Shown here: positions 24,096 through 37,261 of the stretch, piece after piece | How the letters are laid out: each line of letters opens with the position of its first letter | How positions within the stretch are numbered: position 1 is the stretch's first letter | Assembly (NCBI GenBank): GCA_020226215.1 | Contig: CM035233.1 | Location: 20,145,840 to 20,209,839 of the forward strand | Source: Sindora glabra | Lineage: Eukaryota > Streptophyta > Magnoliopsida > Fabales > Fabaceae | Direction: 5' to 3' | DNA: 64,000 nt | Notes under the pieces: model-generated | What the model was told of the DNA's origin: nothing | The model's input: the letters and a program-made list of their open reading frames with translations, nothing else | Databases searched by the model: none | Program-made: the position numbers and the translations under genes

Positions 24096-24289
24096 GGAGA
24101 AAGTAGTGGAGGTAGAGGTGAACCTGTAAAGATACCCAAAAATATCTTGAAGTGGACCCCCGGGCGAACGAGACAGCAGGCATTCAGCCTACCATTGTTT
24201 TGCGGAAAATATTTTTTTTAAAAGGAGAATTCTACAGTACAAATGCCTTTTTTTCTTGAATGCCATCCAACAAAGAATCTGAACCTCTG

Positions 24290-27120
24290 ATCTTACAAGA
24301 TCTAAGCCCTTAAATGACATGTGTTTTGACGTTTAGATGTTCCCATATTTGCTAATAAGCCCTAACATCTTATCTTCTTTTGTTTGAAATTTTATTTTCT
24401 TTATTTTCTGTTGTAATTGTTTGGTTCAAGAAAATTGAAAAAGACAAGCTCAAACAAAATAAAAAGAATATAAAACTTGATTTTTAATTTGGTATAACTA
24501 AGTTTTTTTCAAAGAATTTAAATTTTATTAATTATTAGTATAAAATATTTTATACTATCAATAAATAAAAAGATACCACATTATTAAAAGATTAATAATT
24601 TTTGCTACATTAAAAATATTCTAATAATTTTTATTATGTGAATAATAGTATAAAATTAATTTATACTAATAGTAAATCAAATTTAAATCCTTTTACCCTA
24701 AAAAAGTTTTAATAATTTTTTAATAAAAATGACACATCATCTAAAAATTAATAATTTTTATTAACATTAAAAATATTTTAACAATTTTTATTAGTGCGAC
24801 ATCATATAACTAGATGGTAGTATAAAACTAATTAACCTAAAAGCGGATCAAGTTCAAATCATTTTACTCTAAATGAAAAGATTTTAATAGGTTTTTAATA
24901 GTGTAACAATATATGAATAAATGATAGTATAAAACTAATTTACACTCACAATAAATTAAATTTAAATTCATTATTTATGACTAAATTATATAGAAATTTT
25001 TTTTACCGCTCATAATATGCATATAACGTATACATAATTAATGATGCTAAGTTAAATTATTAATTTTTTAAAAGATATGTGGTTGTACTTTTAGAAGCTT
25101 TCAATAATTAATTATAGATAAAGATCTCTATTAGAAAATAAATTATTTGTGCTTGTTTCATATGGTGATTTAAAATCACAATTATAAGTTAAATAATTGA
25201 TTATTAAATTTTTAAAGATATTTGGTTACTCCTTTACAAATTTTCAATAATCAATTATAAATAATGATTCTATAGAAGTCAAACAGATCTCAAATTTGAA
25301 CTGTTCAAACTATTAAAAATTTAATCCATTTTAATTATAGGCTTATATACAAGCTTATATGAACCATTATGTACAAATTGAAAATTTGAATATACCAAGT
25401 CAAACCAAATTGATTCACAAATTTATAGTTGAAGTTCATAGAATCACAAACCAACCATAAATATGGAACAAATTGAACCATAAAAATTTTAATTTATTTT
25501 TTAAATGGGGTTAAACAAATAGATCATTTTTCCCCTTTAATAATTTTGATTAAAAAAATAGCTTGTTTTTTAATCAAAATTATAGAAAGAGAAATTTTAA
25601 ATTTTATTCCTATATGGATCTCATTTTTTTCACTTCAATACCTTTCTTTTAGTAGTATAAATTTTAGATTTTATACCGGCTCATTTTTTTATTTTAAATT
25701 TATGAATAACTGTCAAGATTTTTTTATTTAATTATCTACAACTTTTAAAATCAATGAGTACCAAAATAAATATATATTCTATTCCAATTATAAAAATATG
25801 AACTATCTTATTTATGGAGAATAATTTAAATAAATGAGAATATATATTAAATAATAATATATGTAAATTAAATAATATAAATGAACTAAGATTATACATA
25901 TATATTATTTATTTTCTTATAAAAATAATAACATCAAAATGATTATAAAATCTAGAGATTTGGATCGTATGTATTTTATTATCCATTTTAGTAATTTACC
26001 ATTAGAAAATGATTATTTTGTATATCATTCAAATAAGAGCAGATTATATATAACCAATTATTAATAGATGTTACTAAATATAAAATATATTATATATAAT
26101 CAATCATTATAATCATAATTTTAGTAATAAATTGTTTTCATCATTATATGAAAAGATATTTTATTTTCAAATTGCGATTATAGACAAAGAAAATTAAAAT
26201 TTTAAGCATATACTAGCCTCATTTTTTATTCTTTTACTTTTACTAGACTTCTAATTGTATAAATTTTAAATTTTATACTCATATTAATCTTAATTTTATT
26301 TTAATTTTATCAGTGAATTTCATAATTTTATAATTTAATTATAGGCAATTTTTTTCTAAATGAATGAATGTCAAAATAAATATAAATTATATTTTGATTA
26401 TAAAAAATTTAGCTTTCTTATTTATAAAAATATTTTGAATAAATGAGAATATATATTAAATAATAGTATATATTAATTAAATAATATATATTATTTATTT
26501 AAATTAAAAATATATAGTAAATAATATTATATATATTCTTTTGCAAATAATAATACCAAATAGATTAGAAAATTAATATTTTGGTATAATTATGCGTGTA
26601 TTTTATTGTTAATTTTAGTAATTTAATATTAAAAAGTGATTATTTTATACATTATAAAAACAACATTAGGTTATGCATAATCAATTATTCTAATAACTAA
26701 TTATTTTTATTACTATATCAAACAAGTCAACAATGAATTGAATAAAAACTAATTTTAATATAGAAAAAATATAAAACTTAGAGTTTAAATTTAATCTATT
26801 ATTAGTGAATTATTTTTTATATTATTGGTAAATAAAAAGATGATGTAAAATTAAAAATTAATAATTTTTACTAATAATAAAAATATTTTAATATTTTTTA
26901 TTGATATGAATACATGAATAATTGATGGTATAAATTAATTTATATTGAAAATAGATTAAGCTTAAATATTAAAACTTATATTTAATTATTAAATTTAATT
27001 TGTGTAAATTAAATAAATTTTTATATTTAATTTATTATGAATTAAATATTAAATATTTAAATTTATATTAAATTTTTGAAAAAGTACTGCATGACAGTCG
27101 GAAAATCACAACAAATATGT
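24290..27120 (-). repeat. Copy A of a 2.7-kb repeat (inverted partner at 59.05-61.69 kb)
   Basis: Reading minus to plus, the same ordered landmarks occur here and in the reverse complement of 59045-61690: ACAAGATCTA, then CATATTTGCTAATAAGCCCT, TTTATTTTCTGTTGTAATTG, GAAAATTGAAAAAGACA, TTTTTAATTTGGTATAACTA, AAATAAGAGCAGATTATATA, and at the far end AAAATCACAACAAATATGTG (here) against AAAATTACAGCAAATATGTG. The interior holds two diverged half-copies (about 25540-26200 and 26220-26760) and several units of a shorter 170-bp family. No coding frame is conserved. The near end lies about 195 bp upstream of the permease ATG, so it may contribute to that promoter. Confidence 0.75.
24490..24960 (-). repeat. 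Cluster of the dispersed 170-bp AT-rich repeat family
   Basis: About three diverged units whose landmarks are AAATTTGATTTA, TATAAATTAATTTTA, ATTACTTATTCATG, TAATAAAAATTGTTAAAATA and TTAATAATGTGATAT. Similar units occur at about 26760-26960, 27780-27960, 28500-28700, 40680-40840 (opposite strand), 59210-59400 and 60940-61390 (three in tandem). Confidence 0.55.
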
Positions 27121-29296
27121 GTATTTTATTGACTGCACGGGGATACAACGTACATAAATTAATAAATTTTATTCCGCGTTTCATATCCGCTCTTGTAATG
27201 TAGGAAACTTGTAGGACCACCTTTTAAAGGTTTTGCGTCAAGCATTTTACTGGTTATATTAGGTTCTAAAGACAGAATCTTCCACATGTCAATTATTTGT
27301 TGGTAATGAAGTTGTTGTGTACTATACAATAAAGTTACATTTGTGCCGTAAAAACCATTTTTCAAGTATAATTATAAAATATTAAAATATAAAAAATATT
27401 TTATTTATTTATAAAAATAAATTGCAATACTCTGTTGAAAGACAAGTCAAAGCAAAGAAAAGATAAATGGTCAAATCTTGCCAACCCACCCCCATTGGAG
27501 CCAAAAATTTGAATTAAGACCGCAAGTTCACATAATTACACTGCAGGTGCGGTGCAAATGTAACTAGTGATCCGGAAGCCAAAATTTTTAACATTCAACC
27601 CTAAAATTTGTAAATTAATCAGTAAAGACAAATAAAATATGTAAAATAATAAAAAAACATGTACAAATACAAAATTAAATTTTACTTTTGTTTTTACTTG
27701 AATTTGCAATGCATGCAATTTAATAAATATAATGGAAATTAAATATAAGTAAAAAGATAATAAAACTTTTTATAATTTAAATTTAACCCGAAGTCAATGT
27801 AAAATATTTTATGCTAAATGAGAAAAATATATATCATTAAAAAATAGTAATTAAGAATTTTTAATAATAGTGAAGTAGTTTTAATAATTTTTTATTAATA
27901 TATACACACATAAGTGGATGATAATATTTAATTTGTATTGATAATGGATTAAATTTAAATTCAACTTTATAATATATGTAAGTTGATAGAAATTTAAAAA
28001 TGTATTATTAAGTGTTGGTTTGATGAAAAATATGTTGGCCTAATAGAAAATATGTTAGCTCCGAACTGAGTTTATCTATTAATAGGTAAGGGTTTGAATC
28101 TCGGAGGTAATACTAATTAAGAGGAAAGAAATTCATTAATGCTAATTTTCAAAGTAGTTATCCATTCTATTTGATGATTCAATAAAAAAAAGCTAAAGTA
28201 TAAATTAGTAATAATAAATTAATGTTACTTAGTTATCATTTCATAAGATTAATAGTAAATTAATAATATATTAATGTAAAATACAAGTTGAAAACGAGAT
28301 GATTATTTATTATTTACAATGATGTAATTATCATGTTCAATTAATTATGTAAAATTTATTGACATGGATTGAGAGAGCGATTTATATATGTAAAAGAAAA
28401 ATACTTATATAAGAGTTGTCTATAATGCCAAGCTTAAACATTTATTTATTCGTTATCAATTTATAATATATGGGTTCATTATCTTATTATAATTATTAGT
28501 ACTTATTAATTGATAAATTTAAAATTGATTTATTATCAATATTTTATGTTATTAACAAATAAAAATATATTATTAAAAAATAACAATTAAAATTTTTTAA
28601 AAGTAATAAAAAAATTTTAATAATTTTTTATTTATATGACAATATACAAGTGAATAATAATATAAAATTTATCTACATTAATAGTAAGCCAAACTTAAAT
28701 CATTAATTTTTTCTAGTATACTTGTTTAAATCTCATGATAATCAATGAGTGGTTAACATTAAATTGTTAATGGTTCAAACCAATTAAAAAATAATTTTAT
28801 TTTATAAAAATTATTTTGTCACCGAGACAAGAGCTACAAACATAAAATAGTAACAGAGCTACATTGTTCTTATGAATTATTTTATTAATATCAAAATATA
28901 AATTTGATGAAGTATTAGGTGGTTTATTAGTGGGGAGGAATTTGATTATTAGGTGGTATGTTGGAGGTGTTTAAACATTCCCATTGTCAATGTAACAAAA
29001 AAAATAAAATTTGATGAAATTATATTTTAAAAATTTGATTAAACCTCTTGTAAAAATCATTGAGTGAGTTCACATTTCTAAAATTAATTAGCAGAAAATT
29101 TTTAAGTGCTACTCTTGCACAATTTTCATCAAATGTATTTTTTTTAATTCAACAATCTAATTTGGCAAGAAATCAACTATTTGTGGTAAGAAATTAGATT
29201 TGTAAGTTACAAAAATAAGACATTTAACAAAGATTATGTAAGAGTAGTACTGAATTTTCAATGTAAATATAACACTAGAAATTTGTTCATAATTAG
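27121..29296. other. AT-rich intergenic DNA with an unassigned coding-like patch
   Basis: 27159-27357 on the minus strand is a less AT-rich open stretch (LHYQQIIDMWKILSLEPNI, PLKGGPTSFLHYKSGYETRN) without an in-frame ATG. It looks like a gene fragment I cannot assign. Near 28060-28130 a GGTTTGAATCTCGG string resembles a polymerase III B box, as in SINE relics. The remainder is AT-rich with copies of the 170-bp family. Confidence 0.35.
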
Positions 29297-29842
29297 TGAT
29301 AACTCCTCTGTTACTCTAATTTGCTTTTGGTAGTCAACAAATCTACAAAAAGAACACATCAAAAGTAAACAATGAAAGGGTGGCACACTCTGATGCTTAA
29401 ATCAATAAGTATTTTAATAGAGTAACAATAGAAACTGAAGCATGAAAAAGATAAAGCCATACATTGTCTTTATATAGACATTATGGGGTCTAAGGGTAAT
29501 GAAAGGCATGATATAGAGAGCCAATCAGGAATGCATGTATGGCTAAATTGGTTATAGAAGGAATATTAAGGTTGAGCTAGTAAAAAGCATAGTTTGTCCA
29601 CTGTAGACTTGGCATGACTTGGGTGCTTTGAAAAGCATTTAAGTCATTCGATTATTCCATAATAGCAAGTCATGTTGAGTTAAGAATAGCCCATTTAGGC
29701 CATTTAGGTTGGGCCTAGGCCAAAGGGTTTTGTGTTGTCTATAGACCTTATTTAGGTTTTATTAGGCTACTTGCTACTTTGTGCTTTATAAAATGAGTTA
29801 ATCATATTGGGTTAGGCCATTCAACCAAAAATTATGTTATCA
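29297..29842 (-). repeat. Ty3/gypsy 3' LTR (element on minus strand)
   Basis: Starts TGATAACTCCTCTGTTACTC and ends AATTATGTTATCA, with short inverted ends TGATAAC/GTTATCA. It pairs with 37833-38373, with many shared blocks such as CTTTATATAGACAT, GCCATTTAGGTTG and GGCTACTTGCTACTT. Confidence 0.85.
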
Positions 29843-29866
29843 TTTGCCCCTATTTTTCCTCGTAAT
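29843..29866 (-). promoter_or_regulatory. Polypurine tract of the gypsy element
   Basis: On the minus strand this reads as an almost pure purine stretch (GAGGAAAAATAGGGGCAAA) directly before the LTR start, the expected primer site for plus-strand DNA synthesis. Confidence 0.6.
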
Positions 29867-32479
29867 TGGTGAAAGTAAAGGTATATCATCTCTTCCAATT
29901 CTAAGTGGTTTATTATTGTTTCAGCATGTCTCTTAGTAACTGTACATTTTCAGCTTTCGAGTTTTATTTAAGTGTTTCTGTTATGATAGTAGCATAGTTA
30001 CTAAAATAACATAGGATTGACATTAAATTAGGATTCTTATCTTAATCGTTAACTTTCCAAAAGTTATGTTAATTCTAGTTTAATCTTAATTGCTCATTTC
30101 ATCCTTGAATGTTATACCAATTGAGGGAGGATTGTTTATAAATTCATTTCTTGCTTTGCTTAATATTTCCTTTCATCTTCCTATGAGCTTTTTCTTTGTG
30201 ATTCATTTATGTTCTTAGTGGAGATTGTTCTATAGGATCTCTATGTTCATAATTTATTCTAAGTATTTTAATACTTTTATGGATTCTTTATGTTCACAAT
30301 TTTTTCTAGGTATTTTAATACTTTCTTACTTTTTTATACTACTATACTTTGAATGCTTGGTATGATTTGTGATTATTCATTATTTTTATTATTTTTCTAG
30401 ATTTTTGTTATCTTATAAATTTTTTAACTTTATCATCTTGCGCTCTTGTATTTTCTAGAATTTTATTTTTTTCATCTAGAATCCTTTGAGTATGGGATTT
30501 TTTACAATTTTTGGCATTTTTTCATTCTTTATTTACTTGATCCTCTGTTCTTCTAACCTACTTCATTCCTCAAGCTTTTTTCTATTAACTTCCTTTACTT
30601 GATTTTTTTTTTGTGAAAGGTACCTTGCTTTAATGTATTATTGTCAATCCCATATTTTCACCTTATCTTTGGATTCCAATTCATCATCTAATTTTATAAA
30701 ACCTTTTACTTCTACCTAAGAAAAAGAACTTTTTTGAGTTGTTATTGCTTAACCAAAATTTATGGTGATGGCTAACTATTCTTATAATGCTTCAAGAACT
30801 AAGTTAGCCTCATGATTGGAAAATAGACAAAAAAAAATTCTTTAATTAGATTAGTTCATATGTAAAGCAAATTATCCCTTCACCTTGCCAAATGAAACCC
30901 AAAAATATAAAACTTTTTCAAATGAATTATTTGTTAACATAGGGTAAAGACAATGTTAAGTTTGCTCCTTTATTACTAAATGGATGAATTTGTAGTTATG
31001 ATGTAGATTCAATTTACATGTTTTATAAGGATATCGCTTAGTGAGTGCTCATTGCTCTGCTCTTTTTTGAGTTTTAACAAGAAGTTATATGCTAGTTAAA
31101 CATTTGGCCATTTTTAATGACATTTGAGGCTCTTTACGGTATAGTGAAATCTAGGTTTATCATTGTTGACATATTGGTTTATTTCTTTTCTTTTACTAAG
31201 TAACAAAATAGGGTTAGACTTATCTTTGTTAATGACCTAGTTGAATCTTGTTCTCTAACACTTATTCTAATTGTAAAGGATGGAATGAAAGCTTTTTTAA
31301 GGTTTGTCAAGTGAAAATCTATAAGGTTTGTTAGGTTTTTTAAATGACTTTTAGTTATATCCTCTAAAATACACATTTAGTATAGATTCACCTACAATCC
31401 AATAAGCCTTTAAAGTTTCTCAAGATGATTTGATATAAAGTTATTTAAACTAAACTCGAAGAGCCTTAGAATTTCTTAAGTTAGTGAGTCATGAACCCAT
31501 TTGAATTGGACTCTTTGAAATTTCCCAAGTCAATAAAAACATGAAGCTGTTTAAATTAGCTTTGAGTAATAATTTTGTTAAACTTAGGTTTTAATGATAT
31601 CAAAGGTGTATAGCTTATTTAATTTTCTAAAAGTGTTAAGTGTTGCTTAGACTTTTTATGATGCCAAAGGTGTAGAGCTTATTCAATCTTTTAAAAGTGC
31701 TAAGGGTTTTTTAATCTTTTCATGATATGAAAGGTGTATCACTTATTCGAACTTTTAAAAAATCCAAATGTTGCTTGAGATTTTTATGATGTTGAAGTGT
31801 ATAGCTTATTTGATCTATTGAGCATAAGAAATTTAAAATATGGGACTTTTATTAAGAAAGTATTTATAAATGATATTTTTTAAACCCTAAACCCTAAGCT
31901 TTGTATGACTTTATAAGGGCCTTCCCAACTTAGAGCCATTTTTGCATGTTGGATCTATTTCTTGGGATCATATACTTTACTTAAGATAAGTATTTTAGGA
32001 GGGAAACCTGTTTCCCTAACCTTTTTGTTAAAGTATGCAGAATTTTACCTTTGTATCAACCAGTCTTTCTTTAAGCATTTTCACTTGTTTCTATAAGTAG
32101 GTTTAATTTTTCTTTTTGTCTCAACTCATTTTTAGCTTGATCGTATTTTCCCTTTTAGTTATTTAGTTAGCCAAGTTCAATTACTTCAAATCCAAACACA
32201 AGCATGAATGGAGTTTCCATAATTATCAAATAGACCATTATTTGATAGGCTCATAAGATGCTTAGAAGATCTTTAGTCCATTGGCCTTTTAGCTTCATCA
32301 AGCTATTATTTCAATCTATCTAGGATAATCTTGCCAACTCAAATTATCCATTAGCCTAACAGTGCTTGATTGAGGTAAACTTTTATTTTAAGCTAACTTT
32401 TAATAAAGCTTATGTTAGTTAGCTTGAGGTAAGTGTAGGTTTTATAACTATATTTTAAGGTCATTAACTTTAACAAAAG

Positions 32480-35400
32480 TCTATAATGCTACTGATAGCA
32501 AATTGGGTGCCATTATTAGAAATGATTTCTTTGAGAAGACTGAATCTGCAAAAAAATTGCTAATTTAAGATATAGAGAAATAATTAGTTTATGAAGTTAT
32601 GATACTTGTATATCATAGATTTCTATAAGAGCTTCTGGATGTTCTTTATTGTGATAAAGGTGAAAGATTTTGCTTCAATCTATTTAGTGAAATAGTTGAC
32701 CACCACCATTAAATACTTTATTGACTAGGAGCCATTACTAAGGGATTGAGTAAGTTAATTCCCCATTTTGCAAATGATTAAAGGGATAGGATTATCTTAA
32801 TTTCTAAGGTTAGTTGGTAAGGTATCTAGGTAAACTTTTTAGTATTTGTCATAGTTTTTGACTAGGTTATATGCTTCCTTTTACATTTAAGCCTAGAAGT
32901 ATCCAAACTAAGTAGCCTTTAAAGCCAATGTTGTTCCTGCCATATGACTTCCACAAATTCTTTGGTGCAAATCCTTCAACACATAATTACTTTCCTTGAA
33001 GAAAGATATTTTAAGTAAGGAAAGGAGAATCCCTTTTTATACAATATACTATTTTCAATGAAGAAGTAAGCTTCTTAACTTTGGATCTTCTTTACCTTAT
33101 TCCAATCATTAAGCAATCTGCTTGTGGTCAAGTATTCCATGATTTGAGTCATCTAGCGTACTTGTTCATCTAGAGTCATCATTTCATCTTCATCAATGTA
33201 TAAGTAATGAATAGATTAATTCTTGAATGATAATCTTATTATTTATTGCTACTTTTACACTAGTGAGCTTTATGAGAGTGTTAGCTTATTTATTTTCTGA
33301 TTGTAAGATTCTAACTAACATAGACTTAAAATTTTCTAAAAATAGTTTTGTCTTCTATACATATTTAGATAGCATTAGGTTCTTATCTTTATATTTTCTT
33401 TTCAATTATGCCATCATTAATTGTAAATCACTACATATTCTAACCTTTTTTACTTTTATCTCTTTTGCGAGCTTTAACCTTACTACCATAGCTTTATATT
33501 CTGCTTGGTTGCTCATTATCTTAAACTCAAACAGTAGTGAATATCCTAATTAAATTCCATTTGATCCTTTTAGGATGATGCTAACTTCGTGGCCTTTACC
33601 ATTGGATAAACTAACAACAAAAATTTTCCATTTTATCTTGTTACTTTCTTGTTCCACAATTTGTCTTATTACAAAGCTTATGAAGGCTTGGGATTTAATT
33701 GTTTATTAAAGCTCGTACTTGATACTGCACTTAGAAAGTTTAACTAACCATAAGATAAGTAGCTAACTAGTTATATCTAGCTTGTGCAAGATTTATTTTA
33801 TGGAAACATTTATTTTGATGACAATCTAACGAGATTAGAGATATGAATTTGATTTTTTAGACTAAAGGTTAGTAGCAATACAAAAGCTATTTTCTCAATC
33901 TTTTGGTACCTAGTTTCTAGTTTGTGTAATGTTTTGCATGTGAAATAGATTACCTTTTACTTGCTCACTACTTCTTTTACCATAACCAAGCTGACTATTT
34001 TATCTATTATTACTAAATAGAGGTAAAATGTCTCACCTAGCTTTAATTATGATAGTATTAGCGGCATGGTGAAGTAGTTTTTTAATTTCAAATAGGCTTT
34101 TTCACATTTATCAGTCCTTGTAAAGTTTTTTATATGTTTAAGCAATTGATAAAAAGGAGAGTGTTTATTGTTTAACTTGGATAAAAAGTGAGAAAGAGCT
34201 GTAAGCCTACCAGTTAGGGCTTAGACCTCTTTAACGAATGATGGGCTCTTCATTTAAATAATTTCTTAACATTTTATAGGTTTTGCCTTAATGCCTTACT
34301 CAACTCTGAATGCACACTTTTTTGAGATTTAGCCTTATCTAATGCTTTTATAGTACAATGAAGGCCTCCTCTAAGTTTTCCTAATATTACTATAAGCTTC
34401 CAAACTTGATAATCATGTCATCTATATGGACTTTCATGCTCTTCCCAATTTCTTCTAAAAATACCTTGTTCATTATCCATTAGCAAGAAGCATTTACATT
34501 CTTTAATCTAAATAACATAACCTTGTAATAGTAAACTCCATAATCCATGATAAATACTTTATTTTCTTTATCATTCAAGTGCATTTTCATCTAGTTATAC
34601 CCTAAAAAAGCATCAATGAAACTTAAATGTATGGAACCAGAAGAGCTATGCACGAGCTAATTGATATTTGGAATAGGGTAAAAGTCTTTTGTGTGGGCCT
34701 TATTCAAATCTATATAATCCATGCATATGTGCTAACTTTTATTTATTGACCATATCGTGCATTATACTTCCTGATGAATCTAACTTTAAGTAAATCCTAG
34801 ACTTTCTATTTTACAATTTGCCTTCACTTAACCTTAATGTTCCTCTTCTTTTGTTATACTAGCTGAATAGAAGGATTAATTGATAACTTATGGCAAGTTA
34901 TTAATGGATTAATTCTAGACATATTTGTTAGGGACTGTGTGAAAATAATATTATTCTATTTCAAGATCTAAATGAGACTTTGCTTGTCTTTATTTAGCAA
35001 GTTAACTCTAATTAACTGTTCAATGGTTATTCTTCTTAAGGATTCTAATCTTCTACAGGTCTAAACTAGGCTTTAAGCATTGGTTGTTCTCAATTTACAT
35101 GTCCAACAAAGTAGAATTTGCAACATGATAATCATTGATAGGGTTGATCATTATTTTCTTAATACTACCAATGCTTAAGGATTTCCTTTTCAAATTAATT
35201 ATATAATACTTTCAAGCAACTTGTTGGCTTCCTCACACTTGGTTGACCCCAATTTTTATGTTAAATTTCATTATTAAGTAGGGAGTGAAAACTATAACAC
35301 CCACCACATTAAAGGATGGTTTACCCAAGATGGCATTATAAGTCGAATTGTGGGCTATTATGAGCAAAATGTTAACATCAATTGTTTTAGTTTAAGATTT

Positions 35401-36640
35401 TAAACTAAAGGTAACCCGTAGGGTGATTGTTCCTTCTATCATAACTTGATTCCTTGAGAATTCAATTAACATATCATTGTAGTGTTTGTGCCTTTATTTT
35501 ATGATTCTTATTTAAGCAGTTGTATTGGTGTAGAGAATATCAACGAAGCCTTCTTAATTAATGAGAATTCTCTTTACTAAATAATTATGAATTGAGGTGT
35601 TAATCACTATAAGCTCATCATGATCTCGATTGATATTCCTAAAATCTCCTTTAATGAAGCTGATAAGCTAAAAAGTACCCTTGGACTTCTTACTTTGCAT
35701 GTTATATACCTTTTACAAGTATATTTTTTAAGTGTTATTAGATAATTTGCCTCCAGCTAAACCTCTGACAATAGTTTCAACCTCTCTTGTTAAATTTAGA
35801 TTATCTAGTTTCTATTTAGCTCTAGGCTTTCTAGGATAATGATCTCACTCTTAATTCTTAAGTTGCTTCACAACTCCTTCATCTTATATTTTCTATACCA
35901 AAAGAGAAATCCTCTCCTAATGAGTGATTTAATCTTATCCTTTAAAATGACATAATTATTAGTGTTGTGGTTATAATCCCAATAAAATTTATAAAACTTC
36001 AATTAATGAGATAGAAGATATTGCCTTATCTTAGGTGGAGGAAATTTGAATAACTCAATAACATAAAAGTCATGGACTATAATGCTAAAAAAAAAGGCAT
36101 CGAAAGGTTTATAATTACTGAAATGTCTTCTTAGTGAGGGTTTGTCATGATTCTTCTAGTCTATATGTGATTAATCAACTTGCAAATGGTTGGACTTACA
36201 CTTATTATTCTTAAACTCCTTGGTGTTTGGCATGAAAAAGTAGATTAGTGAAGGTTTTGGCTGGATTTTTGCTAGGGATAAAGAGAAATAGCTATATTTG
36301 AGGCCTAAAGTAATTTGGTGGATTATTACTCCCCCATTCAAATATCTGATCTTTAAGGATAATGCATTCAAGCAAGCAAGGTACACCTTAAGAGTTTCAC
36401 AATGGCCTTATTGGAAGTTTACTAGGGTGATTGAACTTTCCTTTAGGGATTAGCTAGTAGTAAAATGAGTGAGAAATGCATTAACTAATTGGTGGAAATC
36501 AACAATGGATCCCATTGGTAGGGAGGTAAACCACCATAAGTTAGCTTTATAGAGTGTGGTGGAGAAAACACAACACGTTCTAGCGTTTGGGGCCTTTAAT
36601 AATAATAATGAGGCATGCAATGCTTTCAGATGCTTCTATA
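32480..36640 (-). pseudogene. Gypsy gag-pol remnant, broken
   Basis: Minus-strand order: gag capsid-like region (about 36640-36230; NARTCCVFSTTLYKANLWWF, then TLKVYLACLNALSL), aspartic-protease region (about 35470-35220; TITLRVTF, NSTYNAILGKPSFNVV), reverse transcriptase (about 34640-34380; LSFIDAF, KVMLFRLKN, VHIDDM, keeping both active-site Asp), and integrase (zinc-finger segment about 32975-32930 with HQRICGSHMAGT; core near 32710-32660 with NYFTK-stop-IEAK and SNNGTQF near 32515-32490). Stops and frame changes are frequent. The integrase SDNG position reads SNNG, so the second catalytic Asp is lost. Wording such as YNAILG and IDDM fits the Tat/Retand branch. Confidence 0.8.
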
Positions 36641-37261
36641 AGTTAGATGAACAATCATATAATTTGATATGAGAAGATTTGAAGTGGCTTGATAAGGACA
36701 TAACCATAATGGTTGGGGTGAATGGATAATTATTGGAATAACAATTGGATGGTGAAGGAGGTGTAGAGTGGTGTTGTGAGGTATTGGAAAAATAAATGGA
36801 AGAATATAAGGGATTATATGGTTCATGAAAAGAGTTAGACATGTTGTGATGAAGAAGGAATGCTACATATTTGTGCATTTATGGAGGAGTTATTTATAGT
36901 GGAAATGGTAGTGACCGATGGGAGACCAGCAAATAGGATGTGATTAAAAGGTTATTATGAAATTATTTTAAAGATGAAAGGAATAGAAGGTATCACTTGA
37001 AAAGTTGATATATTTAGTTAAAGGGGTGGTGGTGAAAAAGGTAGAAAAATATTAATCAGTTAAAAATAAAGAGTAAAAGTAGTGAAGGTGAAGGCAGAGA
37101 TAAACTTTGCTATGATTAAGTTTTCTTTAACTCTTTAATTTTAGCTTTTCAATATTCACACGTGCTTAGCTAGGATATTGCATTCTTTCTTTATTATTTT
37201 TCATTAACAATGTTTTGCCTCAAAGTAGGATTGAGATGTCATTGATAGCATATAACTAGAG

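Noticed and set aside
23962..24183. 73-codon minus-strand frame starting MPAVSFARGS as the permease N-terminus
   Set aside because: It ends at the exon-1 donor in a phase that does not join exon 2; the frame from 24095 does.
31882..31898. Two telomere-like AAACCCT units
   Set aside because: Only two units, inside a retrotransposon interior; too short to be an interstitial telomeric array.
33227..33553. 108-codon plus-strand open frame
   Set aside because: It is antisense to the gypsy pol region, Phe/Ile/Leu-rich by AT composition, and has no domain.
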